Assembly: GCA_046520405.1 (NCBI GenBank)
Contig: JBKGHI010000006.1
Span: 24,885-88,884, forward strand
Length of the DNA stretch: 64,000 nucleotides
Source: Myxococcus sp046520405
GTDB lineage: Bacteria; Myxococcota; Myxococcia; Myxococcales; Myxococcaceae
Direction of reading: 5' to 3'
Shown here: positions 52,039-60,756 of the stretch, piece after piece
How the letters are laid out: the number at the start of each line of letters is the position of its first letter
Position numbering within the stretch: position 1 is the stretch's first letter
Program-made: the position numbers and the translations under genes
Notes under the pieces: model-generated
Database searches by the model: none
Told to the model about the DNA's origin: nothing
Seen by the model: only the letters and a program-made list of their open reading frames with translations

Positions 52039-53307
52039 ATGCCTGGGGCTGACATGGCGGGGGCAGACATGGCTGACGAGGTGCGCACCACGCAGTGCTG
52101 TGTCGTGGGAGGAGGCCCGGCGGGGATGATGCTGGGGCTGTTGCTGGCGCGGGCGGGCGTGGAGGTGACGGTGTTGGAGAAGCACGCCGACTTCCTGCGC
52201 GACTTCCGGGGCGACACCATCCACCCCTCCACGCTGGAGCTGATGCACGAGCTGGGCTGGCTGGAGGAACTGCTCGCCTTGCCTCATCAGAAGGCGCCGA
52301 TGCTGCGCTTCCAGAACGGCGCCCATGACGTGGTGGTGGCGGACTTCAGTCACCTGCCCACGCACGGGCGCTTCATCGCGTTCATGCCGCAATGGGACCT
52401 GCTCGACTTCCTGGCGCGGAAGGCGTCCGCCTGGCCGGGCTTCCACCTTCGCCAGTGCGCCGAGGTGACGGGCGTGCTGCGGGAGAAGGGAGGGGTCGTG
52501 GGGGTTCGCGCCCGGACGCCGGAGGGCACGCTGGACGTCCGCGCCGACCTGGTGGTGGCGGCGGATGGGCGCAACTCCACGCTGCGCCAGCAGGCGGGCC
52601 TGGAGGTGGAGCCGCTGGGCGCGCCCATGGACGTCCTCTGGTTCCGCGTCTCGCGCAGGCCCGGGGACCCCGAGGACCCCATGGGCCGCTTCGCGCAGGG
52701 CCAGATTTTCATCCTCATCAACCGGGGGGATTCGTGGCAGTGCGGCCGGGTCATCGCGAAGGGCAGCGTGGAGGCCTTGCGCGCGGCGGGCCTGGAGTCA
52801 TTCCGCGAGGACCTGGCCCGGCAGGCCCCGTTCCTGGCGGACCGGGTCCATGAGCTGGCGACGTGGGATGACGTGAAGCTGCTCACGGTGCGGGTGGACC
52901 GGCTGCGCACCTGGTACCAGGCGGGCCTGCTCTGCATCGGGGACGCGGCGCACGCGATGTCGCCCGTGGGCGGCGTGGGCATCAACCTGGCGGTGCAGGA
53001 CGCGGTGGCCGCCGCCAACATCCTCGCGGGGCCGTTGCTCGCCCGGCACGTGACGCCGCAAGACTTGCGCCGGGTCCAGGAGCGCCGGGAGTGGCCCACG
53101 CGCGTCACCCAGCGGGCCCAGGTCCTCATCCAGAACCGGGTGCTGAGGCCCGCGCTGCGGCGCCCGGCGGCGTCCAGTGACGCGCTTCCCCTCCCGATGT
53201 GGCTCGTCCAGCACGTCCCCTTCCTGCGGCGCATTCCCGCGCGCCTCGTGGGCATGGGCGTGCGGCCCGAGCACGTGCGCACGCCCGCCACACCGCCTCG
53301 GGCTTGA
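52039..53307 (+). CDS. FAD-dependent monooxygenase (PHBH/UbiH-like)
   Basis: 422 residues from ATG 52039 (ATGs at 52054 and 52069 are also possible). It has the FAD-binding GxGxxG fold CCVVGGGPAGMMLGLLLARAG with E/K following, the DG motif LVVAADGRNSTLRQQAG, and the GD motif LLCIGDAAHAMSPVGGVGINLAVQDA. This set defines aromatic-ring or polyketide hydroxylases of group A. The middle substrate region gives no specificity. It stands alone and is convergent with the Mpo1-like gene only 14 bp away. Confidence 0.88.
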   Translation: MPGADMAGADMADEVRTTQCCVVGGGPAGMMLGLLLARAGVEVTVLEKHADFLRDFRGDTIHPSTLELMHELGWLEELLALPHQKAPMLRFQNGAHDVVVADFSHLPTHGRFIAFMPQWDLLDFLARKASAWPGFHLRQCAEVTGVLREKGGVVGVRARTPEGTLDVRADLVVAADGRNSTLRQQAGLEVEPLGAPMDVLWFRVSRRPGDPEDPMGRFAQGQIFILINRGDSWQCGRVIAKGSVEALRAAGLESFREDLARQAPFLADRVHELATWDDVKLLTVRVDRLRTWYQAGLLCIGDAAHAMSPVGGVGINLAVQDAVAAANILAGPLLARHVTPQDLRRVQERREWPTRVTQRAQVLIQNRVLRPALRRPAASSDALPLPMWLVQHVPFLRRIPARLVGMGVRPEHVRTPATPPRA

Positions 53308-53321
53308 GCGGCGCGGGCGTC

Positions 53322-53624
53322 CTACGCCTTGCCCGCCACCTTCGCGGCCCACCAGCGCAGGCCCACGAAGAGGAAGCGCCAGTCCTTGAGGAACTCAGGG
53401 GGCTTGCGCTCGAAGGCGTGGCCCACGAACTGGAACGTCCAGCCCACCACGAACAGGGCGGTGGGAACCTTCCACAGTCGCGGGACGAAGGGAGACGCCG
53501 CGGCCAGGGGCACCGACGCGGCAATCATTGGAATGCCAATCGTATGACAGAAGCGATTGACGGTGTGGGTGTGGCTTTCCGAGTACTCCGAAATCCACGC
53601 CTCCCAGGAACGGTTGCCGAGCAT
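53322..53624 (-). CDS. Mpo1-like (DUF962) small membrane protein
   Basis: 100 residues. The family block SHTHTVNRFCHTIGIPMIA carries the His residues that, in yeast Mpo1, bind iron for alpha-oxidation of 2-hydroxy fatty acids. Two hydrophobic helices follow (LAAASPFVP and ALFVVGWTFQFVGHAFERKPPEF), the latter with a second conserved His. The length is at the short end of the family but complete in motifs. The bacterial role is unestablished; lipid hydroxy-acid turnover is a plausible guess. Confidence 0.82.
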   Translation of the reverse strand: MLGNRSWEAWISEYSESHTHTVNRFCHTIGIPMIAASVPLAAASPFVPRLWKVPTALFVVGWTFQFVGHAFERKPPEFLKDWRFLFVGLRWWAAKVAGKA

Positions 53625-53883
53625 GTCGCCACGGTATGCACGCCCGGGCGCGGCAGGAAGGCGCCGGGCCGGTGGCCGCCCGTCCCTTGAGGAGGCGGGC
53701 GAGTGTGGCGCCCGTGGTCACAGCCCGGCCGCCGCGTGACGTGAATGGCTACTCGCCGTCGCGTGGCCCTGAAGCTTTGCATGTCCTCGCGGGGGATGTC
53801 TGGAATGGCATTGGTGCTGCAACCCAGACACGCGCTGTCCCCCCGCAGTCCATGTCCTGGAGCCGCGCTTGCGAAACCGACTG

Positions 53884-54477
53884 ATGAATGTCTTTGCCGT
53901 GGTCGCCGCCGTCCTCTTCTCCTCCACCACCGCCTGGGCCGGCGCGCCGGAAGCCCAGCTCGTGTCGGCACCCGCGAACGACGCCGACCGCAGGGCGCTC
54001 ATCCAGGCCGCGCAGCGGGCGCAGGTCCCCATCAACGTCGAGCAGATTGTGTCGGCGAGCTCCGACCACGTCACCTTCGTGGGCACCAGCATCGCGGGCT
54101 TCGAGCAGGTCCCCGCCACCCAGTTCCCGGAAGGGACGGATGTCGGCTTCGTCTACGTGGACTTCCCCACCGCGGGCATCCCCGCGGGCTACTACCGGGT
54201 GAGGACGCACGCCGCGGGTGAGGACGTCACGGTCGGCACGTATCCGGGGACCACCGAGTTCATCTCCCCGGAGGGCAAGGTCGTCGCCCGGCTGCCGTCG
54301 ACCATCGACACGCACTCGCTGGAGGTTCCGAACCCGCTGCCGTACCCGCAGACGGTGGTGGACGCGTCCATCGACGAGGCGCAGGCCTGGCGCATCTCCG
54401 TGACGTTGACCATCCGTTTCCAGTGCCCGAACGGCTCCACCGTCACCATCCGGATTCGCGTCACCATCCAGGGCTGA
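53884..54477 (+). CDS. Secreted hypothetical protein
   Basis: 197 residues from ATG 53884 (TTG 53869 would add five). A clean Sec signal peptide (FAVVAAVLFSSTTAWAGA) is followed by a beta-rich mature domain with one Cys and alternating hydrophobic strands (DHVTFVGTSIAGFEQVP, GFVYVDFPTAGIPAGYYRVR, VTLTIRFQ). No family was recognised. It ends before a strong hairpin shared with the KamA-family gene. Confidence 0.6.
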   Translation: MNVFAVVAAVLFSSTTAWAGAPEAQLVSAPANDADRRALIQAAQRAQVPINVEQIVSASSDHVTFVGTSIAGFEQVPATQFPEGTDVGFVYVDFPTAGIPAGYYRVRTHAAGEDVTVGTYPGTTEFISPEGKVVARLPSTIDTHSLEVPNPLPYPQTVVDASIDEAQAWRISVTLTIRFQCPNGSTVTIRIRVTIQG

Positions 54478-54501
54478 GCTGAGCGGCGCCTGGACGCTGC
54501 T

Positions 54502-54538
54502 CGCGGCGGGAGGCCGGTGACGAAGGTCTCCCGCCGCG
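54502..54538. terminator. Terminator hairpin between convergent genes
   Basis: Perfect 11-bp stem cgcggcgggag / ctcccgccgcg with a 15-nt loop, 24 bp after one stop and 6 bp before the other gene's end. No T-run. Confidence 0.6.
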
Positions 54539-54544
54539 CGGAGT

Positions 54545-55879
54545 TCAGGCCTGCGAGGACGGCGCTTCCCACGGGAAGTGGGTGGCGCCCAGCGCGGGCT
54601 TGAGGTCGAACAGCCAGGAGGCCTTCTCGTCATACTTCGCGAAGAAGGGCTTGCCGACCAGCTCCGGGTCGCGCGCCTGGATGAAGTGCAGGACGAAGAC
54701 CTTCTCGCCGGCAATCTCCGTCACGCCGTCCACGCACACCTTGCCGGGCGTGGCGGACATCGACGGGCCGCGCACCGTCCGCGCCAGGCCGGACACGTTC
54801 TGGTAGGCATTGCGGAAGATGTCATAGGCCTCGGCGAGCGGCACCGCGAAGTAGTCCTGGGGGCCGGTGTCCCGTTCCACGAACATGTAGTACGGCACCA
54901 TGCCGTGGCGCAGGTGCGTGCGCCACATGCTCTCCCAGGTGTCCGGCGCGTCGTTGATGGTGCGGATGAGGGGCGCCTGGGTGCGGATGACCGCGCCGGT
55001 GCCGCGGATGCGGCGCACCGCCTCCTGGACAATCTCCGGCACCATCTCGGTGGGGTGGGAGAAGTGCGCCATGAAGGCCAGGCTCTTGCCGGAGGCGACG
55101 ACCTTCTCGAACAGGCGCAGGGTGTCATCCGCGTCCGAGTCCGTGACGAAGCGCTGGGGCCAGTAGGCCAGCGCCTTGGTGCCGATGCGGATGGCCTCCA
55201 GGTGCTCGATGTCCAGCAGCGGCTCGATGTACTTCGCCAGCACGGCCTCGGTCATGATCATCGGGTCGCCACCGGTGAACAGCACGTTGGTGACCTCGGG
55301 GTGGGCGCGGATGTAGTTCACCAACGGGTCGATTTCCCGCGAGGCGAACTTCAGGTCCGCGTCACCCACGAACTGCGCCCAGCGGAAGCAGTACGTGCAG
55401 TAGGCGTGGCACGTCTGTCCTTGCTTGGGGAAGATGAGCACCGTCTCCTTGTACTTGTGCTGGAGGCCGGGGACGGGCTCCTCATTGGCCAGCTTGGGGA
55501 CGTTGAGCTGCATCTGTCCCGCGGGGTGTGGATTGAGCCGCGCGCGAATCTGGTTGGCGGCCGCGTTCAGCTCCAGGGTGGACGCCCCACCGCGCAGCAG
55601 GTCCACCATGCGCGCCACGTCGTCCGCGGGCAGCATGTCCGACTGCGGGAAGACGAGCCGGTAGATGGGGTCCGCGGGAGCGGCGTCCCAGTCGATGAGC
55701 TCGTCCACGACGTAGCTGTTGGTCCGGAAGGGCAGCACCTGCGCCACCGCTTGCACCGCGAGCCGCTCGTCCGCAGGGAGTCCGGCTCGGGTCGTCAGCT
55801 CGTCCAGGTGTCGGTTCGTGTATGCACGGTAGCGACGACCAGTGGACAGAGCCAATGCTGCGTTTGACATGACGCTCAT
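54545..55879 (-). CDS. KamA-family radical SAM protein (lysine 2,3-aminomutase-like)
   Basis: 444 residues; ATG 55879 has GGAG 9 nt upstream. The cluster motif CHAYCTYC (C157, C161, C164) follows the family opening KYKETVLIFPKQGQT. Later blocks include VLFTGGDPMIM, IRIGTKALAYWPQRF, VIRTQAPLIRTIND and MVPYYMFVERDTG, all seen in the KamA/EpmB group. The PLP Lys of true lysine 2,3-aminomutase is normally in a PxxxGK-like segment near the C-terminus; here SATPGKVCVDG is a candidate (K ~389). Whether it is an aminomutase, EpmB-like, or modifies another amine is open. Confidence 0.85.
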   Translation of the reverse strand: MSVMSNAALALSTGRRYRAYTNRHLDELTTRAGLPADERLAVQAVAQVLPFRTNSYVVDELIDWDAAPADPIYRLVFPQSDMLPADDVARMVDLLRGGASTLELNAAANQIRARLNPHPAGQMQLNVPKLANEEPVPGLQHKYKETVLIFPKQGQTCHAYCTYCFRWAQFVGDADLKFASREIDPLVNYIRAHPEVTNVLFTGGDPMIMTEAVLAKYIEPLLDIEHLEAIRIGTKALAYWPQRFVTDSDADDTLRLFEKVVASGKSLAFMAHFSHPTEMVPEIVQEAVRRIRGTGAVIRTQAPLIRTINDAPDTWESMWRTHLRHGMVPYYMFVERDTGPQDYFAVPLAEAYDIFRNAYQNVSGLARTVRGPSMSATPGKVCVDGVTEIAGEKVFVLHFIQARDPELVGKPFFAKYDEKASWLFDLKPALGATHFPWEAPSSQA

Positions 55880-56265
55880 GTCTCGTTTCTCCTGCGGTAG
55901 TCAGGGCGGCCACGAGGTCCTCAGGGGCTTCCCTGGCTGGCGGTCGGGCGTGAGCGCACACCGTTTGACCACCAACGAGTGGAGAGTCCGGTTACCACGT
56001 CACTGCAGGCAGTGTCATCTCCTGCAGGCGAGCGGGCAGGCGTGAATCCACTCCAGGTCCTGATGGGACATGACGAACGGTCCTTGGGTTGTGACGCAGG
56101 ACGTCGCAATCCAGGGGTTCGAGCGCCTTGTCGGGCGCGCGCGGGCGGGGAAGGCCGCGTTGGCGGCTGCGATTAGCAGATGTGGGGCGGCTGCCAGGGA
56201 TGCCCTGTCGTCATGCGGGCGTTGACGCATGCTAGGCCGCGCACGGCTTCACGGGAGGGCACCGC
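55880..56265. other. Intergenic region between divergent KamA-family and prpE genes
   Basis: 386 bp holding promoters of both genes. Small direct and inverted GCAGG/CTGCAGG motifs occur near 56000-56040, but no convincing operator, riboswitch or small gene was seen. Confidence 0.45.
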
Positions 56266-58167
56266 ATGTCGGGAACGTACCGCGTGATTCACGACCGCTC
56301 ACTTCGGGACCCCGAGGGGTTCTGGGCTGAAGCCGCCGAGGGCATCCACTGGTTCAAGAAGTGGGAGCAGGTGCTCGACGCGTCGCGGGCGCCCTTGTAC
56401 CGCTGGTTCGCCGGAGGGCAGCTCAACACCTGCTACAACGCGTTGGACCGGCACATCGAGCAGGGGCGTGGCGCGCAGGCCGCGCTCATCTACGACAGCC
56501 CCATCACCGGGACGCTCCAGACGTACTCCTACGAGGCGCTGCGTGAGCGCGTGGCCCACTTCGCCGGGGCGCTGGTCCGCCAGGGCGTGACGAAGGGGGA
56601 CCGCGTCATCATCTACATGCCCATGGTGCCCGAAGCGGTGGTCGCCATGCTGGCGTGCGCGCGCATCGGCGCCATCCACTCGGTGGTGTTCGGCGGGTTC
56701 GCGCCGCACGAGCTGTCGGCGCGAATCGACGACGCGACGCCCAAGGTCATCGTCTCCGCGTCGTGTGGCATCGAGCCCAACCGCGTCGTCCCGTACAAGC
56801 CGCTGCTCGACGAGGCCCTCCAGCTCGCGAAGCACCCGCCGTCCGCGTGCATCATCCTCCAGCGTCCCCAGTCCGAGGCCACGCTGGTGCCGGGGAGGGA
56901 CGTGTCCTGGAGCCAGGCCGTGGAGGGCGTGGCGCCCGCGGCGTGCGTGCCGGTGGAGGCCACGGACCCGCTCTACATCCTCTACACGTCGGGGACGACG
57001 GGGCAGCCCAAGGGCATTGTCCGGGACAACGGGGGCCACGCGGTGGCGCTCCACTGGTCCATGAAGAACATCTACGGCGTGGCGCCCGGCGAGGTGTTCT
57101 GGGCCGCCTCCGACGTGGGCTGGGTGGTGGGCCATTCGTACATCGTCTACGGGCCGCTGCTGAACGGGAGCACCACGGTGCTCTACGAAGGCAAGCCGGT
57201 GGGGACGCCGGACGCGGGGGCCTTCTGGCGCGTCATCGCCCAGCACGACGTGCGCGTCATGTTCACCGCGCCCACGGCCCTGCGCGCCATCAAGCGGGAC
57301 GACCCCAACGGTGAATTGCTGGCGAAGCACGACGTGTCCAGGCTCCGCACGCTGTTCCTCGCCGGGGAGCGGTGCGACCCGGACACGCTCCGCTGGGGCG
57401 AGGCGCGGCTGCAACGGCCCGTCATCGACCACTGGTGGCAGACGGAGACGGGCTGGGCCATTGCCGCCAACCCCATGGGCATCGAGCACCTGCCGGTGAA
57501 GGTGGGCTCGCCCACGGTGGAGATGCCGGGCTACGACGTGCGCATCTTCGACCCGGAGGGCCACGAGCCCGACCCAGGCACCATCGGCTCCATCGTGGTG
57601 AAGCTGCCGCTGCCGCCCGGCTGTCTGCCCACGCTGTGGCACGCGGAGGCGCGCTACGTGAGCGCGTACCTGAGCGCGTACCCGGGCTACTACCTGACGG
57701 GAGACGCGGGCTACAAGGACGCGGACGGCTACCTGTTCATCATGAGCCGCATCGACGACATCATCAACGTCGCCGGCCACCGGCTCTCCACGGGGGGCAT
57801 GGAGGAGGTGCTGGCCTCCCACCCCGATGTCGCCGAGTGCGCGGTGCTGGGCGCGGCGGACACGCTGAAGGGTGAAGTGCCGGTGGGCTTCCTCGTGCTC
57901 AAGGCCGGCGTGAAGCGGCCGCACGAGGACATCGTGAAGGAGGTCGTCCAGCTCGTGAGAGACCGGATTGGCCCGGTGGCCGCGTTCAAGACGGCGGCCG
58001 TGGTGCAGCGCCTGCCGAAGACGCGCTCGGGCAAGATTCTGCGCGGCACGATGAAGAAGATCGCCGATGGCAGCGAGTACAAGACGCCCGCGACCATCGA
58101 CGACGAAGCGGTGCTGGGCGAAATCGCCGAGGTCCTGCGGAAGCTGGGCTACGCCCGTCCGGCGTAG
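56266..58167 (+). CDS. prpE: Propionyl-CoA synthetase (PrpE-like acyl-CoA synthetase)
   Basis: 633 residues. The acetyl-CoA synthetase superfamily is shown by the AMP-binding P-loop ILYTSGTTGQPKG, the WQTETGW adenine motif, YLTGDAGYKDADGY and SRIDDIINVAGHRLSTGGMEE, and the catalytic Lys in LPKTRSGKILRGTMK (the site regulated by acetylation in relatives). The N-terminal FWAEAAEGIHWFKKWEQVLD with NTCYNALDRH and the SVVFGGFAPHELSARIDDA block fit PrpE rather than Acs. It converts propionate, ATP and CoA to propionyl-CoA for the methylcitrate or methylmalonyl pathways. It starts 29 bp after a short GC-rich region and ends with a terminator hairpin. Confidence 0.88.
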   Translation: MSGTYRVIHDRSLRDPEGFWAEAAEGIHWFKKWEQVLDASRAPLYRWFAGGQLNTCYNALDRHIEQGRGAQAALIYDSPITGTLQTYSYEALRERVAHFAGALVRQGVTKGDRVIIYMPMVPEAVVAMLACARIGAIHSVVFGGFAPHELSARIDDATPKVIVSASCGIEPNRVVPYKPLLDEALQLAKHPPSACIILQRPQSEATLVPGRDVSWSQAVEGVAPAACVPVEATDPLYILYTSGTTGQPKGIVRDNGGHAVALHWSMKNIYGVAPGEVFWAASDVGWVVGHSYIVYGPLLNGSTTVLYEGKPVGTPDAGAFWRVIAQHDVRVMFTAPTALRAIKRDDPNGELLAKHDVSRLRTLFLAGERCDPDTLRWGEARLQRPVIDHWWQTETGWAIAANPMGIEHLPVKVGSPTVEMPGYDVRIFDPEGHEPDPGTIGSIVVKLPLPPGCLPTLWHAEARYVSAYLSAYPGYYLTGDAGYKDADGYLFIMSRIDDIINVAGHRLSTGGMEEVLASHPDVAECAVLGAADTLKGEVPVGFLVLKAGVKRPHEDIVKEVVQLVRDRIGPVAAFKTAAVVQRLPKTRSGKILRGTMKKIADGSEYKTPATIDDEAVLGEIAEVLRKLGYARPA

Positions 58168-58182
58168 CCCGCGGCGAGAGTG

Positions 58183-58208
58183 GCCGCCGGTTCGAGCTTT
58201 CCGGCGGC
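58183..58208. terminator. Terminator hairpin between convergent genes
   Basis: 8-bp stem gccgccgg / ccggcggc with a 10-nt loop (ttcgagcttt), 15 bp after the prpE stop and 16 bp before the end of the GH140-like gene. Confidence 0.55.
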
Positions 58209-58224
58209 ACCCCCATGGCCTGCC

Positions 58225-60153
58225 TCAGCGGCGGTGGATTTCCAGGCCGGACAGGTTGGCCGTGCCGCCGGAGGTGGTGAGGTCCAGCGCGCCGTCCGTG
58301 ACGGAGACGGTCCACGGACCCAGGCGCTTCCACGTGCCCGCGGCGCCGCTGACGTAGCCCTGCAGCACCACCTGGCCCTCGACGATGACGTTGAACGTCT
58401 CCGAGCGGTTGTCCTCCCACACGTACAGGGAGACGTCGTAGTCATCCGCGGGCATCCCGCTGACCTTCACCTTCGCGGGCGTGCCGTAGCCGTAGAGGCT
58501 GGAGCGAATCATCTGCGCGCGGTTGGCGTCCGTGGCGGGCACCAGCGTGACGGCCTGGTTGGCGAAGAGGGAGCCGGTGAGGGTGAGGTTTTGCGCGCCG
58601 CTGCTGCCCTCCCAGGGCACGCCGTCGATGACGGTGGCCGGGCCGTTGAGGTTGATGGCGCGCCAGAGCGACGGGGGCGGGGGCGGTGTGCTTCCCTCGC
58701 GCTCCACCACGAGCAGTGCGTCGGTGTAGCCCGAAGGCCAGGTCAGCGCCCGGGTGCCCGTGCCCGCGAACGTCCCGATGAGCGTCTTGGCGCCGCCAGC
58801 GCCCGGATTCCACCAGGACAGCCGCACGTTGGCGGCGCCCAGCGCGGCCAGGTTGACGACGATGTCCGCGCGCGAGGTCGGCAGGTAGGCGAGCCCGAAG
58901 CTGCCGTCGCTCGCGATGGCGGACACGCCGTAGTCGAGCCCGCCGTTGTTGGTGGTGTTGCCGTACCCGGAGGTCAGCAGCTTCTGCGTGTTGCCCGCCC
59001 GGTGGTCCGGCCGCAGCAGGTGCTGGGCGTATCCGGACAGGAAGGCCTGGAGGTTCTTCATGTCCGTGGCGGACGCGGCCTGCAGGGCCGGCTTCCAGCC
59101 GGAGTCCATGTCCCAGATGTTCTCATGGCCGTAGGCGAAGCCCACCGCGCCGGACAGGTAGGACCACCAGGACTGCGCCCGCAGGCGGCGGCGGTCGAGC
59201 ACGGGCGAGGAGGGCCGCGCGTCGTAGTACGCCTCCGGCATCACCACCGGGCGCACCGTCGTGCGCTGGTAGTCCGTGAGCACGTAGTGGTAGGTCCGCT
59301 CGTTGGAGTACGCGAAGTGCACCGTGTGCCAGGCTTGGCCCACGAAGTAGTTCGCGGACGAGAAGGTCCGCTTCGCGTGGTACGACATCAGGTGGCGCTT
59401 CGCCTCGTGGGCCCGGATGGCGTTGGCCATGGTGTTGGTGGCCTCGACGCGGTCACTCCGGTCCAGCCCACTGGGGACGCTGCCCGCATCCCCCACGGGG
59501 TTGTTGTCGCCGCCCAGCACCCAGAAGAGGTTGTTCTTCCCGCCGAAGCGCTGCCCGAGGAACGCGCCATAAGCGGCGGCCGACGTGTTCGTCACGTACG
59601 GGCGCCAGTCCACGCCGCCGTAGCCGTACCAGGACACCGCCGCGGCCACCTGGATGCCCCGCTGCCCGGCCTGGTCGATGACCCACTCCACGTGGTCCCA
59701 GTAGTCATAGCCGTCCGCGTCCGCGGGGTTCGTCGTGGCCACCGGCGTCACCGCGGGCAACGACATGTCCCGGCCGTGGAAGGGCGCGTCGCCGTAGTAG
59801 TTGTGCGTCCACTGGCTCAGCATGGGCAGCAGCATGACCATGACCGTGTTGATGCCCTTGGCCTTGCGGTCATCCAGATAGGCAATCACGTCCGCCTGGC
59901 TCAGCTTCGAGGGCAGGGCCCACGGCGTGTCCGCCACCCACTGGAAGGGCGCGCCCTGGGCCGTGACGAGCGAACGCTGGTCCGCGCTGGCCTTGAGCGG
60001 GTAGTCCGCGAGCGTGAGCGGGGCGGGGACGTGCGCGACAGTGTCCGCTTCAGGCGGCTGCGGGGGGGGGGCCTCGGAAGGGCCACAGCCGCTGCTTGCC
60101 AGCAGACCCAGGGACAGCGCGAGGGGCTTGAAGGAAGAAGGGGGTGTTTTCAT
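58225..60153 (-). CDS. DUF4038/GH140-like glycoside hydrolase lipoprotein
   Basis: 642 residues with a lipoprotein signal (LSLGLLASSGC). The catalytic-type domain (~50-400) follows the DUF4038 pattern: PFQWVADTPWALPSKLSQADVIAYLDDRKAKGIN, VMLLP...FHGRDMSLPAV, YWDHVEWVIDQAGQRGIQV, NLFWVLGGDNNPVGDAG, YDARPSSP, WWSYLSGAVGFAYGHENIWD. GH140 members remove apiose from pectin side chains. A middle beta domain and a C-terminal malectin/galactose-binding-like domain (LTTSGGTANLSGLEIHRR) complete it. Near the N-terminus a run of ten C codes for Pro (positions 60062-60071), a site prone to slippage. Exported; substrate polysaccharide unknown. Confidence 0.8.
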   Translation of the reverse strand: MKTPPSSFKPLALSLGLLASSGCGPSEAPPPQPPEADTVAHVPAPLTLADYPLKASADQRSLVTAQGAPFQWVADTPWALPSKLSQADVIAYLDDRKAKGINTVMVMLLPMLSQWTHNYYGDAPFHGRDMSLPAVTPVATTNPADADGYDYWDHVEWVIDQAGQRGIQVAAAVSWYGYGGVDWRPYVTNTSAAAYGAFLGQRFGGKNNLFWVLGGDNNPVGDAGSVPSGLDRSDRVEATNTMANAIRAHEAKRHLMSYHAKRTFSSANYFVGQAWHTVHFAYSNERTYHYVLTDYQRTTVRPVVMPEAYYDARPSSPVLDRRRLRAQSWWSYLSGAVGFAYGHENIWDMDSGWKPALQAASATDMKNLQAFLSGYAQHLLRPDHRAGNTQKLLTSGYGNTTNNGGLDYGVSAIASDGSFGLAYLPTSRADIVVNLAALGAANVRLSWWNPGAGGAKTLIGTFAGTGTRALTWPSGYTDALLVVEREGSTPPPPPSLWRAINLNGPATVIDGVPWEGSSGAQNLTLTGSLFANQAVTLVPATDANRAQMIRSSLYGYGTPAKVKVSGMPADDYDVSLYVWEDNRSETFNVIVEGQVVLQGYVSGAAGTWKRLGPWTVSVTDGALDLTTSGGTANLSGLEIHRR

Positions 60154-60295
60154 ACCCGGGGAGGCTAGTTCATGAATTCATGATTGTTCATCTTTTTCTG
60201 CTGCTGCGCGGGGCCGGTGGATACCTGACATACCCCTGTCATCCGGACGGCTTATCTCCCGAGACGTTGTTTCTCACTCCCGAGGAGATTCCGTC

Positions 60296-60739
60296 ATGGC
60301 CGAGGTCGAGCAGGGGTCCACGTCGAATGGCAGCACGTTGAAGCGCTATACCGGAGGGTGTCTCTGTGGCGCGGTGCGCTTCGAGGCGGAGATGGACCTG
60401 TCGGCGCCGGTGAGCCGCTGCAACTGCTCCATCTGCACCAAGGTGGGCGGCACCGCGGCCTACCCGAAGCCGAGCGCCTTCCGCGTCACCGCGGGCACCG
60501 AGCACCTGGGGGAGTTCCGGAAGGGCGCCAGCCCGAACTACCGCTCGTTCTGCAAGCACTGCGGCATCCATTGCTTCGGCGCCGGCTTCGTCGAGGAGCT
60601 CGGTGGCGAGTTCCGGTCCGTCAACATCCAGTGCCTGGATGACGTCGACCCCAGCGAGCTGAAGGTCGTGTACTGGGATGGCCGCCATGACAACTGGGAT
60701 GCCGGGACGCGCGACAGGCCCTGGCCCGTCCGGAGCTGA
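60296..60739 (+). CDS. GFA-family (CENP-V/GFA domain) zinc-binding protein
   Basis: 147 residues. The fold is marked by Cys pairs: YTGGCLCGAVRFEAE, SRCNCSICTKVGG, FCKHCGIHCFG. It closes with a WDGRHDNWDAG end. GFA enzymes (including glutathione-dependent formaldehyde-activating enzyme, S-hydroxymethylglutathione related) bind zinc through these Cys; most homologues have no known substrate. The gene is convergent with the retron RT gene, with a hairpin that spans both stop codons. Confidence 0.9.
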   Translation: MAEVEQGSTSNGSTLKRYTGGCLCGAVRFEAEMDLSAPVSRCNCSICTKVGGTAAYPKPSAFRVTAGTEHLGEFRKGASPNYRSFCKHCGIHCFGAGFVEELGGEFRSVNIQCLDDVDPSELKVVYWDGRHDNWDAGTRDRPWPVRS

Positions 60740-60756
60740 GGCCCGGCTCAGCTCCG
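60731..60756. terminator. Hairpin spanning both stop codons of convergent GFA and RT genes
   Basis: Perfect 10-bp stem cggagctgag / ctcagctccg with a 6-nt loop (gcccgg). The GFA stop TGA lies in the left arm and the RT stop in the right arm, so the last codons of both genes form the hairpin. Likely a shared bidirectional terminator. Confidence 0.6.

Noticed and set aside
54545..58167. KamA-family enzyme and prpE as a lysine-to-propionate pathway
   Set aside because: They are divergent with 386 bp between and no other lysine-degradation genes are present; adjacency alone is not enough.
58180..60168. Plus-strand frame of 662 codons opposite the GH140-like gene
   Set aside because: Low-complexity Arg/Val/His composition; antisense shadow.
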